Shown in pieces: positions 15,920 through 26,210 of a DNA stretch of 34,777 nucleotides (its first letter is position 1; each line of letters starts with the position of its first letter). Below the pieces are notes generated by a model. It ran no database searches. It saw only the letters and a list, made by a program, of their open reading frames with translations, and had not been told where the DNA came from. The stretch spans positions 1 to 34,777 of the forward strand of contig MGEK01000026.1 of assembly GCA_001791325.1 (NCBI GenBank). Direction: 5' to 3'. The DNA is from Candidatus Uhrbacteria bacterium RIFCSPLOWO2_01_FULL_47_25 (GTDB lineage: Bacteria > Patescibacteriota > Patescibacteriia > GWA2-46-9). A program made the translations under genes and the position numbers.

Positions 15920-16168
15920 GTGGCTAAACATATTTCCCGCAAAGTGTGTCAATATACTGCTATTTTTGAACCAGATAGAAAATCTGGTGGATTTACTGTG
16001 ACCATTCCCGCCCTGCCTGGCTGTATATCTGAAGGCGATACATTTGAAGAAGCATTTCGCAACGTTGAAGAGGCGGCCAGTTTGTATCTTGAAGTTATGC
16101 TGAAGAAAAATACAAAGGTATTTAAAGAAGAAGGAGTAGTCATCGCTCCAGTGACTGTTCGCATTTAA
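15920..16168 (+). CDS. hicB: HicB-family antitoxin
   Basis: The 82-residue protein has the HicB partial RNase H-like fold: YTAIFEPDRKSGGFTVTIPALPGCISEGDTFEEAFRNVEEAASLYLEVM is a close match to the family signature (PxLPGCxSxGDTxEEAxxNxxEA). HicB neutralises HicA and usually represses the operon. No separate DNA-binding C-terminal domain is visible, so regulation may be weak or need the complex. The start is GTG. The stop overlaps the hicA ATG by one base (TAATG), implying translational coupling. Confidence 0.93.
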   Translation: MAKHISRKVCQYTAIFEPDRKSGGFTVTIPALPGCISEGDTFEEAFRNVEEAASLYLEVMLKKNTKVFKEEGVVIAPVTVRI

Positions 16169-16386
16169 TGCCCAAGCTGCCAGTTTTGAAACCAAAGGAA
16201 GCAATAAAGGCCCTTGAACGGGCTGGTTTTATTTTTGTACGGCAGAATGGCAGTCATCGTATTTACACCAAAGGATCCCTGGGGGTGACCGTTCCTTATC
16301 ACAATAAGGATTTAAAACCAAAGACCTTGAAGCATATTATCAAGCATTCTGGTCTAGAGCTTGAAGAATTTATCAAATTTCTTTAG
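16168..16386 (+). CDS. hicA: HicA-family mRNA interferase toxin
   Basis: HicA is a small dsRBD-like RNase that cleaves mRNA when free of HicB. The 72 residues include LKPKEAIKALERAGFIFVRQNGSHRIYTKGS, with the catalytic His in GSHRIY, then VTVPYHNKDLKPKTLKHIIKHSGLELEEF, the usual HicA ending. The length is typical. It is downstream of and overlaps hicB, the order seen in many HicBA modules. The toxin looks intact. Confidence 0.93.
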   Translation: MPKLPVLKPKEAIKALERAGFIFVRQNGSHRIYTKGSLGVTVPYHNKDLKPKTLKHIIKHSGLELEEFIKFL

Positions 16387-16493
16387 CGGTTTAAGCAGTA
16401 GATGATGGCTTGTGGCAGGGCTTGGTCGGGATTCGCTCTATCAAGAATAGAGCAAAGACGCATAAATTTTGTTATATTTATTTTGCCTTTGTG

Positions 16494-17828
16494 ATGAAAA
16501 ATTTCGTTAAAAAATTTGTTCCAAAATTTTTGTTGCGTTTATATCACTTAGCACTTGCTTGTCTCGCCGCTTTTTGGTATGGCTATCCGTCGGAAAAACT
16601 TATTGTCATTGGTGTAACGGGCACTAAGGGGAAATCAACAACTGCGAATTTGATCGCCCAATTTTTAGAAATGACTGGTTGTCGGGTGGGCTTAACTTCA
16701 ACGGCGACCATGAAAGTAGCGGAGCGTGAGTGGTTGTCAGACAAAAAAATGACAATGCCAGGGAGGTTTCAATTGCAAAAACTTCTCTGGGAAATGGTCA
16801 AGGCAAAATGCGAGTACGCAATCATTGAAACGTCGTCTGAAGGTATTGAGCAATTTCGTAGCCGCGGCATTAACTATGATGTGGTGCTTCTCACCAACTT
16901 AACACCGGAGCATATTGAAGCGCATGGCTCGTATGAGGCCTATCGCGCGGCTAAGGCAAAATTATTTTATCAATTAAAATTTTCGCCAGTTAAAAAAATA
17001 AAAGGAAACGTTATTAATAAAAAAGTTATTTTAGATTCGACCATTAGTGAGTATGGTTTCTTTTCAAAAATTCAAGCTGGTGAAGAATGGTATTTTTGTT
17101 TAAGTCAACAGAGAGCGGAAACGAAGAACACTGAACGAAAAATTATCGGATGCGTTGTTGAATTACGTGCTGACGGTGCAATTTTTGAATGCGCAGGAAA
17201 AATATTGGTCACTCATTTACTCTTTGAATTTAATATAAAAAATATTTTAGCAGCCATGGCAGCCTGTATGGCGGTTGGCATTTCTTTTGATCAACTGGCG
17301 GCCGTTGTGGCAAACTTGAAACCGGTGCCTGGGCGTCAAGAGTTAATTGAAGAGGGTCAGCCATTCAAGGTAATGGTTGATTATACTTATGAGCCAACAT
17401 CCATGCGAGCGCTTTATGAAAATTTGAATATTATTCCGCATCGCCGCGTTATTCATGTATTGGGGCCAACGGGCGGCGGACGTGATAAGTGGCGCCGGCC
17501 AGTGCTTGGAGAAATTGCCGCGCAGTTTGCTGATATAGTTATTGGCACTACTGATGATCCACACGATGACGATCCCTCAGAGATTTTAGATGTACTGTTG
17601 GCTGGTGCCCTGAAGGTTCAGCGGGCAGGCCGAGCAGTGGAGGTGCTAAAGATTTTAGATCGTCGGCAGGCCATAGCCGAGGCCTTGCGCCGAGCGCAAG
17701 CCAACGATCTCATTTTGATTACCGGCAAGGGCGCCGAACAAAAAATGGCGCTCGCTCACGGAAAGTATATCCCGTGGGATGATAGACAAGTGGTTCGCGA
17801 GGAGCTTCGCAAGCTTGTAGCTTCTTAG
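16494..17828 (+). CDS. Mur ligase (MurE-like UDP-N-acetylmuramoyl-peptide synthetase)
   Basis: This is an ATP-dependent cytoplasmic ligase of peptidoglycan precursor synthesis. The P-loop GVTGTKGKST (about residues 40-49), the central IIETSSEGIEQFRSRGI and VVLLTNLTPEHIEAHGSYEAYRAAKAKLF, and the C-terminal VPGRQELIE, VMVDYTYEPTSMRALYENL, VLGPTGGGRDKWRRP and ITGKGAEQ are MurE-like. The usual ATP-contact Asn-His pair appears as LTPEHIEAHGS. The ORF track starts at 16410; I prefer ATG 16494 (MKNFVKKFVPKF). The N-terminal UDP-MurNAc-binding domain is replaced by a short basic/hydrophobic segment (LLRLYHLALACLAAFWYGYPS), so the substrate may differ from true MurE. The last codons overlap an inverted-repeat spacer. 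Confidence 0.85.
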   Translation: MKNFVKKFVPKFLLRLYHLALACLAAFWYGYPSEKLIVIGVTGTKGKSTTANLIAQFLEMTGCRVGLTSTATMKVAEREWLSDKKMTMPGRFQLQKLLWEMVKAKCEYAIIETSSEGIEQFRSRGINYDVVLLTNLTPEHIEAHGSYEAYRAAKAKLFYQLKFSPVKKIKGNVINKKVILDSTISEYGFFSKIQAGEEWYFCLSQQRAETKNTERKIIGCVVELRADGAIFECAGKILVTHLLFEFNIKNILAAMAACMAVGISFDQLAAVVANLKPVPGRQELIEEGQPFKVMVDYTYEPTSMRALYENLNIIPHRRVIHVLGPTGGGRDKWRRPVLGEIAAQFADIVIGTTDDPHDDDPSEILDVLLAGALKVQRAGRAVEVLKILDRRQAIAEALRRAQANDLILITGKGAEQKMALAHGKYIPWDDRQVVREELRKLVAS

Positions 17829-17895
17829 CTTGTAGCTTGTGGAAATAGGCGTTATGATAAAATTAATAAGCTACAACCTACAAGCTACCAGCTAA
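17825..17895. repeat. Inverted-repeat spacer at Mur ligase stop codon, with embedded promoter
   Basis: TTAGCTTGTAGCTTGT (17825-17840) and ACAAGCTACCAGCTAA (17880-17895) are inverted copies (15/16). The left arm contains the TAG stop. Inside, TTGTAG (17830) and TATGAT (17853-17858) spaced 17 form a likely promoter for the next gene. Confidence 0.7.
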
Positions 17896-17899
17896 TGAT

Positions 17900-18481
17900 A
17901 TGCCCTTATTTAGCTCTCCCAAACACATCCCCACTAGCCGCATCTGTCCTCTGCAGTATCGCAAGATTTGGAAAAAGCTTTTGGTATTGGAAATATCACC
18001 TAGCCCGCAAAGCCAAAAGATGTGGCGTTCAATTTTTGTGAGCTTGCTTTCATTGGCAGGCTTGTATATTGTTTTGGGATTGGCCACATCGTCAGTTAAG
18101 CCACTTGACTGGTCGGTATTTTTGGCGCCGATCATCGGGTTATTCTCAATTATTATATTCCTGTTGATTTTTTATCAATGGCTTTATATCTGGACTTATT
18201 TTTACGATGTTGATGAGTCCTTTTTAAAAATTCGCAAAGGCGTTATCATTCGCCGTGAAATCACTATCCCTTACAACCGCATTCAGGATGTGTATTTAGA
18301 TCAGGATATTATGGACCATTTGTTTCATCTTTATGATCTTTATATTTCCACGGCCACACCGACTTCTATTATTGAATCTCACATAGATGGCCTAAATAGT
18401 CATAACGCCCAAAAAATTCGTGATCTTATTTTAGCCAAGGTGACGGCTGCTAATGTAGCTACCCCCAATGGCGGGGTCTAA
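17900..18481 (+). CDS. Bacterial PH-domain (bPH2/YdbS-like) membrane protein
   Basis: Two membrane helices (IFVSLLSLAGLYIVLGLAT and VFLAPIIGLFSIIIFLLIFYQWLYIWTYF) precede a bPH2 domain. The domain is recognised by YFYDVDESFLKIRKGVIIRREITIPYNRIQDVYLDQDIMDHLFHLYDLYISTAT, the YdbS/YdbT signature in which the R-I-Q-D strand and an LG(L)Y helix are conserved. The protein would sit in the cytoplasmic membrane with the PH domain on one face. Family members are poorly understood. It ends with ANVATPNGGV. Expression probably starts from the promoter within the preceding inverted repeat. Confidence 0.85.
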   Translation: MPLFSSPKHIPTSRICPLQYRKIWKKLLVLEISPSPQSQKMWRSIFVSLLSLAGLYIVLGLATSSVKPLDWSVFLAPIIGLFSIIIFLLIFYQWLYIWTYFYDVDESFLKIRKGVIIRREITIPYNRIQDVYLDQDIMDHLFHLYDLYISTATPTSIIESHIDGLNSHNAQKIRDLILAKVTAANVATPNGGV

Positions 18482-18489
18482 ATAAGCCC

Positions 18490-18518
18490 TTGACAGCCTT
18501 TTGGCAGGTTGTTATTGT
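18490..18518 (+). promoter_or_regulatory. Distal rpoBC promoter, TTGACA-17-TATTGT
   Basis: A perfect -35 TTGACA (18490-18495) and TATTGT (18513-18518) are spaced 17 bases. It begins a leader of over 400 nt to rpoB. The 484-bp spacer 18482-18965 holds this promoter, a possible attenuator, an inverted-repeat element, a second promoter and competing hairpins. Confidence 0.55.
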
Positions 18519-18550
18519 ATATATACTTTAAGTCCGCAATTACAAAATTT

Positions 18551-18667
18551 AGCTTAGTTAAGCTATTTTTGCTTTTTTAGCTCACATGTTCGGTAGCGGG
18601 CTAACCCGCGACAAGTTCACATAATGATGAAATACTCTTCCCAAGAAAGGGGAGGGGGTATTTTTTG
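18551..18667 (+). terminator. Possible attenuator region in rpoB leader
   Basis: Three hairpins lie in order: AGCTTA-gt-TAAGCT (18551-18564), GCGGG-ctaa-CCCGC (18596-18609) and AATACTCTTCCC-(6 nt)-GGGGAGGGGGTATT (18631-18662, with G-U pairs and a mismatch). TTTTT follows the last. The last has the form of an intrinsic terminator between promoter and gene. Confidence 0.4.
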
Positions 18668-18670
18668 TTT

Positions 18671-18796
18671 ATCCCGTTAGAAAACTTTATTGTTTCATAT
18701 CGCGCCGGATAACCATGTATGTCATTTTTTAGTATGTCATTTCTTGGCATAGCAGAGACAGAGAAAAAGTAAGGGTTCGCCATTTTCTAACGGGAT
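18671..18796. repeat. Inverted-repeat element with CCCGTTAGAA core in the rpoB leader
   Basis: ATCCCGTTAGAAAA (18671-18684) and TTTTCTAACGGGAT (18783-18796) are perfect 14-bp inverted repeats bounding 126 bp. Size and core match the element at 12285-12404; the interior differs. Confidence 0.85.
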
Positions 18797-18810
18797 TTAC
18801 CACGGTCAGT

Positions 18811-18839
18811 TTGAAAAAATAAAAAGTTTCAAATATTCA
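18811..18839 (+). promoter_or_regulatory. Proximal rpoBC promoter, TTGAAA-17-TATTCA
   Basis: TTGAAA (18811-18816) and TATTCA (18834-18839) are 17 bases apart, just after the inverted-repeat element. It would give a leader of about 120 nt. Confidence 0.4.
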
Positions 18840-18876
18840 TTCACTTTTTAACTATTTTAAATAATTTAACCGCATG

Positions 18877-18925
18877 ACCGTCGCTGGAACTATTCAACAT
18901 ATATTACGACGGTTGCCAAGCAACC
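18877..18925 (+). promoter_or_regulatory. Mutually exclusive hairpins upstream of rpoB
   Basis: ACCGTCG (18877-18883) pairs with CGACGGT (18907-18913). GGTTGC (18911-18916) pairs with GCAACC (18920-18925). The two stems share GGT, so only one can form. They lie about 40 nt before the rpoB start. Confidence 0.4.
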
Positions 18926-18965
18926 AAACGGCGAAGCCTTTTCCAAAATTGATTGCGTAATTTTT

Positions 18966-21900
18966 ATGGCCCAAACAAGAACTTTTTTTACCAAAGTTCA
19001 TGAGGCGGCGCCGTTGCCAGACCTCATAGCTATCCAGAAACAGTCCTATGATTGGTTTCTTAGAGAAGGCTTGAAAGAATTATGTGACGAAATTTCTCCA
19101 ATTAAAGATTTTACGGGCCGCGATCTTGAGCTGTACTTTACGGATTATTATTTAGATGAGCCGAAGTTTGACGAAGTGACTAGTAAAGCCAAGAATGTTA
19201 CTTATGAGTCGCCCTTACGAGTAAACGCAAAATTAGTAAACCGCCGCACCGGAGAGATGAAAGAGCAAGAAATTTATCTTGGCGATTTTCCACTAATGAC
19301 TCCACGTGGCACTTTCGTGGTGAACGGTATTGAACGCGTGGTTGTTTCGCAGGTGATTAGATCAGCCGGAGTTTTCTTTACTTCGGACACTTGGCGTGGC
19401 CATCGTTATTATGGAGCCAAAATCATCCCTAACCGTGGCGCTTGGTTAGAGATGGAAACCGATCCGAGCGGCGTCATTTGGGTGAAGATAGATCGTAAAC
19501 GCAAAGTGGTGGTGACATCTCTATTGCGTGCTTTTGGGTACGGCTCTGATGATCAATTGGGAACTCTTTTTAGTGATGATATCTATAAGATGAATTTGGA
19601 GGCAACTCTCCAAAAAGACACAGCCAAAAATGAGGCGGAAGGTGTGCTGGAGGTTTACAAACGCGTTCGCCCCGGCGATTTAGCCACTACTGATAATGCC
19701 CGCAGTCTTATCCATTCAATGTTCTTTCGCTTTGATCGTTATGATTTTGGACGAGTCGGTCGTTACAAACTTAATCAGCGCTTTGGCTTTGACTTACCGA
19801 ATAACAAGGAAACAAGGGTTCTGCGTCCAGAAGATTTAGTGAGCATTATTAAGGAAGTAATGCGTCTTAATGTTACTCAGGAAGAAGCTGATGATATTGA
19901 CCATTTAGGGAATCGTCGTATTCGTGCCATCGGCGAACTTATTCAAAACCGTTTTCGGATTGGTCTTACGCGCATGGAAAGAATAGTCAAAGACCGTATG
20001 AGCACGGCGGAGATCTCCACCTTAACACCCAACCGATTAATTAATGCCCGACCAGTGATTGGCGCGATTAAAGAATTCTTCATGTCCTCGCAGTTATCAC
20101 AGTTTATGGATCAGACGAATCCTTTGGCCGAATTGGAACATAAACGTCGTCTTTCGGCCATGGGGCCGGGCGGGCTTTCTCGCGAGCGTGCCGGATTTGA
20201 AGTGCGTGACGTGCATCCCACTCATTACGGTCGCATTTGTCCTATTGCCACTCCGGAAGGACCAAACATTGGGTTGGTTGGCCACTTGGCTTGCTATGCA
20301 AAAGTGAACGATTACGGTTTTATTGAGACGCCATTTAGGCGGGTTCTTCATGACGTACCCAATAATCCTAAACACACGGTTGGCGAAATATTGCGCCAAA
20401 ATATTACCAACCAAGATAATGGCAAAGTAGTGGCTGAAGCAGGTGTTAAGATTACTCGCGAATTAGCGCAAGAGCTTTCTAAATTATCTGATACAAAATC
20501 CATTCCGATAAAACCGCGAGTGACGAATGAGGTAGTTTATCTGGACGCGTTTACGGAGGAGCGTCACGTCACCACTGCCGCGACCACGCCGCTGGATGCT
20601 AATGGCTATTTTATGGAAGAGAAAGCTGAAGTGCGTGCTCATGGCGAGCCGTCCGTTGATAATGTTGAAACGATTGATTTTATGGATGTGTCGCCCAAGC
20701 AAATAGTTAGCATTAGCACTGCTCTCATCCCTTTTTTAGAGCACGATGATGCGATTCGTGCCCTCATGGGAACAAATATGCAGCGTCAAGCCGTTTCCTT
20801 GATTAATCCTCAGTCACCGGTTGTCGGTACCGGCGTGGAAGCAAAAGCCGCTTTGGATTCTGGGCATTTGATTGTGGCTGATGATGACGGAGAAATTGCG
20901 GAAGTAGATGGTAAGCATATAGTACTTTTAAGCGCCAGCGGTCAGCGATATGTCTATGAGTTTTCCAAATTCGTCCGTTCCAATGCTTCTACTTGTATCA
21001 ATCAACGTCCCATTGTCAGCAAAGGCCAGCAAGTCATTAAAGGTGAAACCTTAGCTGATGGGCCGTCCACTGACCATGGTGAGCTGGCTTTGGGTCAGAA
21101 TATTACCGTCGCCTTTATGGCTTGGGAGGGGTATAATTATGAAGATGCTATTATAATTTCCGAGCGGCTAGTGCATGATGATCGTTATACCTCTATACAC
21201 ATTGAGGATTATATTGTTGATATTCGCGATACCAAACTCGGCCCGGAAGTAATTACTTCTGATATTCCTAACATCGGAGAGGAGAAATTGAAAGATTTGG
21301 ACGCAGAAGGAATTGTGTGCATTGGCGCAGAGGTTTCTTCGGGCGACATTTTGGTTGGGAAAATTACGCCCAAAGGCGAAACCGAACTTTCTGCTGAGGA
21401 AAAATTACTGCGCGCGATTTTTGGCGATAAGGCTAAAGATGTGCGCGACAGCTCGTTGTATCTTGAACATGGCGAACACGGTAAGGTCGTTGACGTTAAA
21501 ATTTTTTCGCGTGAAGTGGGGGATAAATTACCAGCCGGAGTAATTAAGTCGGTGCAGGTGACGGTAGCTAATCTGCGCAAGATTCAGGTTGGTGATAAAA
21601 TGGCTGGTCGTCACGGCAATAAGGGTGTCATTTCCAAAATTGTGCCCGTTGAAGATATGCCGTTTTTGGAAGACGGTACGCCAGTTGACATTATTCTTTC
21701 CCCTCTTGGCGTGGTGTCTCGCATGAATCTTGGACAGGTTCTGGAAACTCATCTTGGCTTTGCCGCTCGCTCTCTTGGCTATAATGTAGCTTCGCCGGCC
21801 CTTGATGGAGTGCCAGAAACAATAATTCAACGAGAATTGGAGCGCGCCCACCTGCCGATTGATGGTCAGGTTACCTTATATAATGGTCGCACCGGAGAAC

Positions 21901-22361
21901 CTTTTGATAATCCAATAACCGTTGGCTGTATTTATATGCTTAAATTGAATCACATGGTTGAGGATAAAATTCACCAGCGATCCATTGGGCCATATTCTCT
22001 CATTACCCAACAGCCCTTGGGTGGTAAGGCGCAATTTGGCGGTCAGCGGTTTGGCGAAATGGAGGTGTGGGCGCTGGAGGGTTATGGCGCGGCACACACC
22101 TTGCAGGAGATTTTGACTATTAAGTCGGATGATGTGCCGGGGCGCTCTAAGGCGTATGAAGCCATTATTAAGGGAGAAGCAATACGCAAGATGAATGTAC
22201 CGGAATCGTTTAATGTTTTAGTTCGTGAGTTGAAAGGGCTTTGCCTTGACGTAGAGTTGCTTGATGAATCAGGAAACATTATGCGCGAGCAAGTGACAGC
22301 TGAATTAGCGTCGTCAACAGGCGCCGTATCGGTTAATAATAATGAAAAAACGCTAGTATGA
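18966..22361 (+). CDS. rpoB: RNA polymerase beta subunit
   Basis: This is the beta subunit of the core RNA polymerase. Conserved landmarks are [14 protein letters not shown] at the start and the rifampicin-binding region [30 protein letters not shown]. The positions equivalent to E. coli Asp516, His526 and Ser531 are unchanged. Others are [61 protein letters not shown] and the C-terminal [33 protein letters not shown]. Length (1131) is compact, without the large E. coli insertions. There is no Shine-Dalgarno before the ATG. It overlaps rpoC by 4 nt, implying coupled translation. No rplJL genes lie upstream, unlike the common bacterial order. Confidence 0.98.
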   Translation: MAQTRTFFTKVHEAAPLPDLIAIQKQSYDWFLREGLKELCDEISPIKDFTGRDLELYFTDYYLDEPKFDEVTSKAKNVTYESPLRVNAKLVNRRTGEMKEQEIYLGDFPLMTPRGTFVVNGIERVVVSQVIRSAGVFFTSDTWRGHRYYGAKIIPNRGAWLEMETDPSGVIWVKIDRKRKVVVTSLLRAFGYGSDDQLGTLFSDDIYKMNLEATLQKDTAKNEAEGVLEVYKRVRPGDLATTDNARSLIHSMFFRFDRYDFGRVGRYKLNQRFGFDLPNNKETRVLRPEDLVSIIKEVMRLNVTQEEADDIDHLGNRRIRAIGELIQNRFRIGLTRMERIVKDRMSTAEISTLTPNRLINARPVIGAIKEFFMSSQLSQFMDQTNPLAELEHKRRLSAMGPGGLSRERAGFEVRDVHPTHYGRICPIATPEGPNIGLVGHLACYAKVNDYGFIETPFRRVLHDVPNNPKHTVGEILRQNITNQDNGKVVAEAGVKITRELAQELSKLSDTKSIPIKPRVTNEVVYLDAFTEERHVTTAATTPLDANGYFMEEKAEVRAHGEPSVDNVETIDFMDVSPKQIVSISTALIPFLEHDDAIRALMGTNMQRQAVSLINPQSPVVGTGVEAKAALDSGHLIVADDDGEIAEVDGKHIVLLSASGQRYVYEFSKFVRSNASTCINQRPIVSKGQQVIKGETLADGPSTDHGELALGQNITVAFMAWEGYNYEDAIIISERLVHDDRYTSIHIEDYIVDIRDTKLGPEVITSDIPNIGEEKLKDLDAEGIVCIGAEVSSGDILVGKITPKGETELSAEEKLLRAIFGDKAKDVRDSSLYLEHGEHGKVVDVKIFSREVGDKLPAGVIKSVQVTVANLRKIQVGDKMAGRHGNKGVISKIVPVEDMPFLEDGTPVDIILSPLGVVSRMNLGQVLETHLGFAARSLGYNVASPALDGVPETIIQRELERAHLPIDGQVTLYNGRTGEPFDNPITVGCIYMLKLNHMVEDKIHQRSIGPYSLITQQPLGGKAQFGGQRFGEMEVWALEGYGAAHTLQEILTIKSDDVPGRSKAYEAIIKGEAIRKMNVPESFNVLVRELKGLCLDVELLDESGNIMREQVTAELASSTGAVSVNNNEKTLV

Positions 22362-25300
22362 TTATGCCGGAACCATCACGTCCAACTGATTTTGTTTCCA
22401 TTCGGTTGAAGCTAGCATCGCCTGAAGCGGTGCGGCGTTGGTCCTATGGTGAAGTAACGAAGCCCGAGACAGTGAACTATCGTACGCAAAAACCAGAAAA
22501 AGAGGGTTTGTTCTCAGAGAGGATTTTTGGACCGTCCAAAGATTGGGAGTGTTACTGCGGTAAGTATAAGAAAATTCGTTATAAGGGGATTGTTTGCGAT
22601 AAGTGCGGTGTGGAAGTTACACGTTCCATCGTGCGCCGCGAGCGTATGGGGCATATTGATTTGAAAGCGCCGGTGTCGCATATTTGGTTTTTACGCGGCG
22701 TGCCTTCCAAGATCGGGCTTCTTCTTGATCTGTCTGTCCAGAATTTAGAAAAAGTTATTTACTTTGCCAATTTCATAATTACCCACGTAGATGAGGATCT
22801 ACGGGCGGCAACCTTGGAGCAGGTCAAGCAGGAGTATTCTATGAAACGCAAAGCCATTGACGCAGAATACCATCGTGAGCTTAAGGCTATGGGTGAAGGT
22901 GCGCCAGAAGGACGGCGAGCCTCATTGGGGAAAATTCGTGACACCCGTTTGAAGGAACTGGAAGAAGCTTTTATGGTTGCGACGCGCGAACTTAAAGAAC
23001 TTCGGCCGTTAAGAATCATTGCGGAAAGCGCTTATCATGATTTGTCTTTGAAATATGGCCATGTGTTTGAGGCAGCCATTGGCGCCGAAGCTATTTATGA
23101 ACTGCTAAAAAAATTTAATTTATCAACCGAAGTGGCCAAGCTTGAGCGTGAGCTTAATGAATTAAGCGGGGCGCGCGCCGAGAAAATTGTTCGTCGCTTG
23201 AAGCTGATTAAAAGCTTGGAGCATAATCATTTACGCCCCGAGTGGATGATTATTACTGTTTTGCCCGTGATTCCACCCGATCTCCGACCGATGGTGCCAC
23301 TGGACGGAGGGCGTTTTGCCACCTCGGATCTTAATGATTTATATCGGCGCGTCATTAATCGCAATAATCGTTTAAAGCAACTTATTGAACTAAACGCGCC
23401 GGAAGTTATAACCCGCAATGAAAAGAGAATGTTGCAGGAGGCGGTTGATGCTCTGATAGACAATAGCGCTCGTCACGGCAAGACCGTGGTTGCTTCAACC
23501 GGCCAGAAGCGCATGCTGAAATCTTTAGCCGATATGCTGAAAGGCAAACAAGGACGGTTCCGCCAGAATTTACTTGGCAAACGCGTGGATTACTCTGGGC
23601 GCAGTGTTATCGTCGTGGGACCAACATTGAAAATGCATCAGTGCGGTCTGCCTAAACGCATGGCTCTTGAACTTTTTCGTCCGTTTGTTATCTCCCAGCT
23701 CATTAAACGCGAGTTTGTGCATAATGTTAGAAGCGCTAATCGTTTTATTGAGAGCGGTCGCGCGGAAGTTTGGGATATCTTGGAGGAAATTACCAAAGAT
23801 GCGTATGTGCTTTTGAATCGCGCTCCAACCTTGCACCGTCTTGGGATTCAGGCATTTCAACCGATTTTAGTTGAGGGCAAAGCTATTCAGCTTCACCCCT
23901 TGGTTTGTCCGGCCTTTAATGCTGACTTTGACGGCGACCAGATGGCCGTTCATGTTCCTTTAACCGAGGAAGCCAAAATGGAAGCCAAGGAAATCATGCT
24001 TTCCAGTAAGAACCTCCTGAAGCCGGCGCATGGCGAACCGGTGGCCACACCCACCCAAGACATCGTTTGGGGTTTATATTATCTGACTTCTCTTGAACCA
24101 AACGCCGTCGGCCCTCTAAAAACATTTGCCAATGTCAATGAGGCTTCGGCCGCGTATGATCATGGGATTACTTCTCTAAAACAAATGATTAAAGTGCGTC
24201 TTGACGACGGCAGTATTATTGAAACGACAGTAGGGCGTTTACGTTTTAATGAAGTTCTGCCCGCTAGCTTGCGCTATTGCAATAAGGCGATGGATAAAAA
24301 AAGTCTGGGGGCGCTTGTTAAACGATCATTAATTATTGAAGGCGTAGAGCGTACGGCCGTATTGCTGGATGATTTAAAGGAGCTTGGTTTCAAGTCGTTA
24401 ACACAATCTGGTTTGTCCTGGGGAATGAAAGACTTGCCTCATCTGGCCGATAAACCAGAGATGGTTGAGGCAACAATTCGTCAAGTTGAAGAAGTTGAGC
24501 AACAGTATGCCGAAGGTCTTCTAACCAAAGACGAAAGGCACAGTCAGATAGTGCAATTGTGGACGGCTGTTAAAGATCGCATTGTTGCTTTATCTAAGAA
24601 GTCATTGCCGCGCGAGGGTTCGGTTTTTACCATGATTGAGTCCGGGGCGCGTGGTTCTTGGGGGCAATTAACGCAGATTGTGGGGATGAAGGGATTAGTT
24701 ACCAATCCGGCTGGCGATATTATTGAATTGCCGGTGAAAGCCAGTTTTAAAGAAGGTTTTGATGTTTTGGAATATTTTATTTCTACCCACGGCGCTCGCA
24801 AAGGACTATCTGATACCGCCCTAAGAACAGCCAATGCCGGTTATCTTACCCGGCGGTTGGTTGATGTGGCTCAAGATGTTATCGTGCAGGCCGAGGATTG
24901 TGGTGACGAGGAAGGACTAGAAATCACTCAGACTGAATCTGGCTCAATGGGTGAATCTTTGGAGAATCGGGTGGTTGGACGGTTTAGCAACCAAAAAGTA
25001 ATAGATCCCAAAACTCGTAAGGTTATTGTGAAGTCTGGTGAGCTCATTACGCCGAACCACGTAGAGTTATTTAAACCATTGGACTTGCCTTCTTTAGTGA
25101 TTCGTTCCGTGTTAACTTGCAGTTTAAAAAAAGGGGTGTGCCAAAAATGTTATGGTATTGATTTGGGGTATAACCGGTTGGTTGAAATAGGCACGGCCGT
25201 TGGTATTATTGCTGCTCAATCTATTGGCGAACCCGGCACGCAACTTACTATGAGAACCTTTCACACCGGCGGCGTCGCCAGCGAAGAAGATATTACTCAA

Positions 25301-26077
25301 GGTTTGCCGCGAGTTGAGGAGTTATTTGAGGCCAGGCCGCCTAAACGTGCGGCGCTGATGGCTGACGTGGCTGGGGTAGTTTCCATACATGAGGTTAATA
25401 ATCACGAACACAATCCTGGCAGTAGCCGAGCGACGCGCATCCAACGGGTCATTAAAATTACGGCCGCCGAACCAATCAACAGGAAGGGGCGTGGCCGAGG
25501 AAAAGGAAAGATCAAAACGACTGACACAAATGTTCGTGAATTTGTAGTGCCGCCCGGTTATGCGTTTTTGGTTAAAGACGGTGAGCCCGTTGCCGTCGGC
25601 GATCAACTGACCGATGGAGCTTTTGACTTGCAGCAGCTAGTGCGGTTGCGCGGACGCTTAGAGGCCCAGCGTTATATTATTAAGGAGATACAATACATTT
25701 ATTCTTCGCAAGGGCAAAGACTAAACGACAAGCATATTGAAATTATCTGCCGTCAGATGTTCTCGCGCGCTTATGTCAGAGATGGCGGAGACACCAATCT
25801 TTTGCCGGGCGAGATTGTGGAACGCTCAGTGGTGGCTGAAGCTAACGCGACTGTCGTGGGTAAGCCGGCGGAGACGGAAGACTTGCTTCTTGGAATGACT
25901 AAAGCCGCTTTGTCTACCAAGAGTTTTCTGGCCGCCGCTTCATTCCAGGAGACGGCTCGGGTTTTGATTAATGCGGCAATTACTGGACGAATAGACACTT
26001 TAGATGGCTTAAAGGAAAATGTAATTATTGGGCGTTTGATACCGGCCGGCACAGGCTATCACCGTAGTGCTGACTAA
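22358..26077 (+). CDS. rpoC: RNA polymerase beta-prime subunit
   Basis: This is the catalytic beta-prime subunit. The active-site motif [12 protein letters not shown] (around residue 520) is intact. The N-terminal zinc site ([20 protein letters not shown]), the DNA-entry Cys cluster ([24 protein letters not shown]), the bridge/trigger region ([42 protein letters not shown]) and the C-terminal [15 protein letters not shown] are visible. Length (1239) is usual for short beta-prime forms. Its ATG overlaps the rpoB stop (ATGA); ATG 22364 is an alternative start. A lysine/arginine-rich stretch [13 protein letters not shown] interrupts the C-terminal part (about residue 1045). Confidence 0.98.
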   Translation: MIMPEPSRPTDFVSIRLKLASPEAVRRWSYGEVTKPETVNYRTQKPEKEGLFSERIFGPSKDWECYCGKYKKIRYKGIVCDKCGVEVTRSIVRRERMGHIDLKAPVSHIWFLRGVPSKIGLLLDLSVQNLEKVIYFANFIITHVDEDLRAATLEQVKQEYSMKRKAIDAEYHRELKAMGEGAPEGRRASLGKIRDTRLKELEEAFMVATRELKELRPLRIIAESAYHDLSLKYGHVFEAAIGAEAIYELLKKFNLSTEVAKLERELNELSGARAEKIVRRLKLIKSLEHNHLRPEWMIITVLPVIPPDLRPMVPLDGGRFATSDLNDLYRRVINRNNRLKQLIELNAPEVITRNEKRMLQEAVDALIDNSARHGKTVVASTGQKRMLKSLADMLKGKQGRFRQNLLGKRVDYSGRSVIVVGPTLKMHQCGLPKRMALELFRPFVISQLIKREFVHNVRSANRFIESGRAEVWDILEEITKDAYVLLNRAPTLHRLGIQAFQPILVEGKAIQLHPLVCPAFNADFDGDQMAVHVPLTEEAKMEAKEIMLSSKNLLKPAHGEPVATPTQDIVWGLYYLTSLEPNAVGPLKTFANVNEASAAYDHGITSLKQMIKVRLDDGSIIETTVGRLRFNEVLPASLRYCNKAMDKKSLGALVKRSLIIEGVERTAVLLDDLKELGFKSLTQSGLSWGMKDLPHLADKPEMVEATIRQVEEVEQQYAEGLLTKDERHSQIVQLWTAVKDRIVALSKKSLPREGSVFTMIESGARGSWGQLTQIVGMKGLVTNPAGDIIELPVKASFKEGFDVLEYFISTHGARKGLSDTALRTANAGYLTRRLVDVAQDVIVQAEDCGDEEGLEITQTESGSMGESLENRVVGRFSNQKVIDPKTRKVIVKSGELITPNHVELFKPLDLPSLVIRSVLTCSLKKGVCQKCYGIDLGYNRLVEIGTAVGIIAAQSIGEPGTQLTMRTFHTGGVASEEDITQGLPRVEELFEARPPKRAALMADVAGVVSIHEVNNHEHNPGSSRATRIQRVIKITAAEPINRKGRGRGKGKIKTTDTNVREFVVPPGYAFLVKDGEPVAVGDQLTDGAFDLQQLVRLRGRLEAQRYIIKEIQYIYSSQGQRLNDKHIEIICRQMFSRAYVRDGGDTNLLPGEIVERSVVAEANATVVGKPAETEDLLLGMTKAALSTKSFLAAASFQETARVLINAAITGRIDTLDGLKENVIIGRLIPAGTGYHRSAD

Positions 26078-26143
26078 CACCCCCAGTGGTTGTTTTGGAC
26101 TCATTCGCACTATTACTTCAGCATTGTATTGAATAAGGGGCGG

Positions 26144-26172
26144 TTGTTGTCAGCCATTATTGGTGTTATAAT
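26144..26172 (+). promoter_or_regulatory. Strong promoter, TTGTTG-17-TGtTATAAT
   Basis: TTGTTG (26144-26149) is 17 bases from a perfect TATAAT (26167-26172) with an extended TGn. It drives the dual-receiver gene, with about 30 nt of leader. Confidence 0.65.
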
Positions 26173-26210
26173 AAAATTAGTTATTTTTAATAATATTCAT
26201 AAATTAAGAT

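Noticed and set aside
18623-18679. Leader peptide (MMKYSSQERGGG...) upstream of rpoB
   Set aside because: There is no ribosome-binding site, and the reading runs through the terminator-like hairpin and into the inverted repeat.
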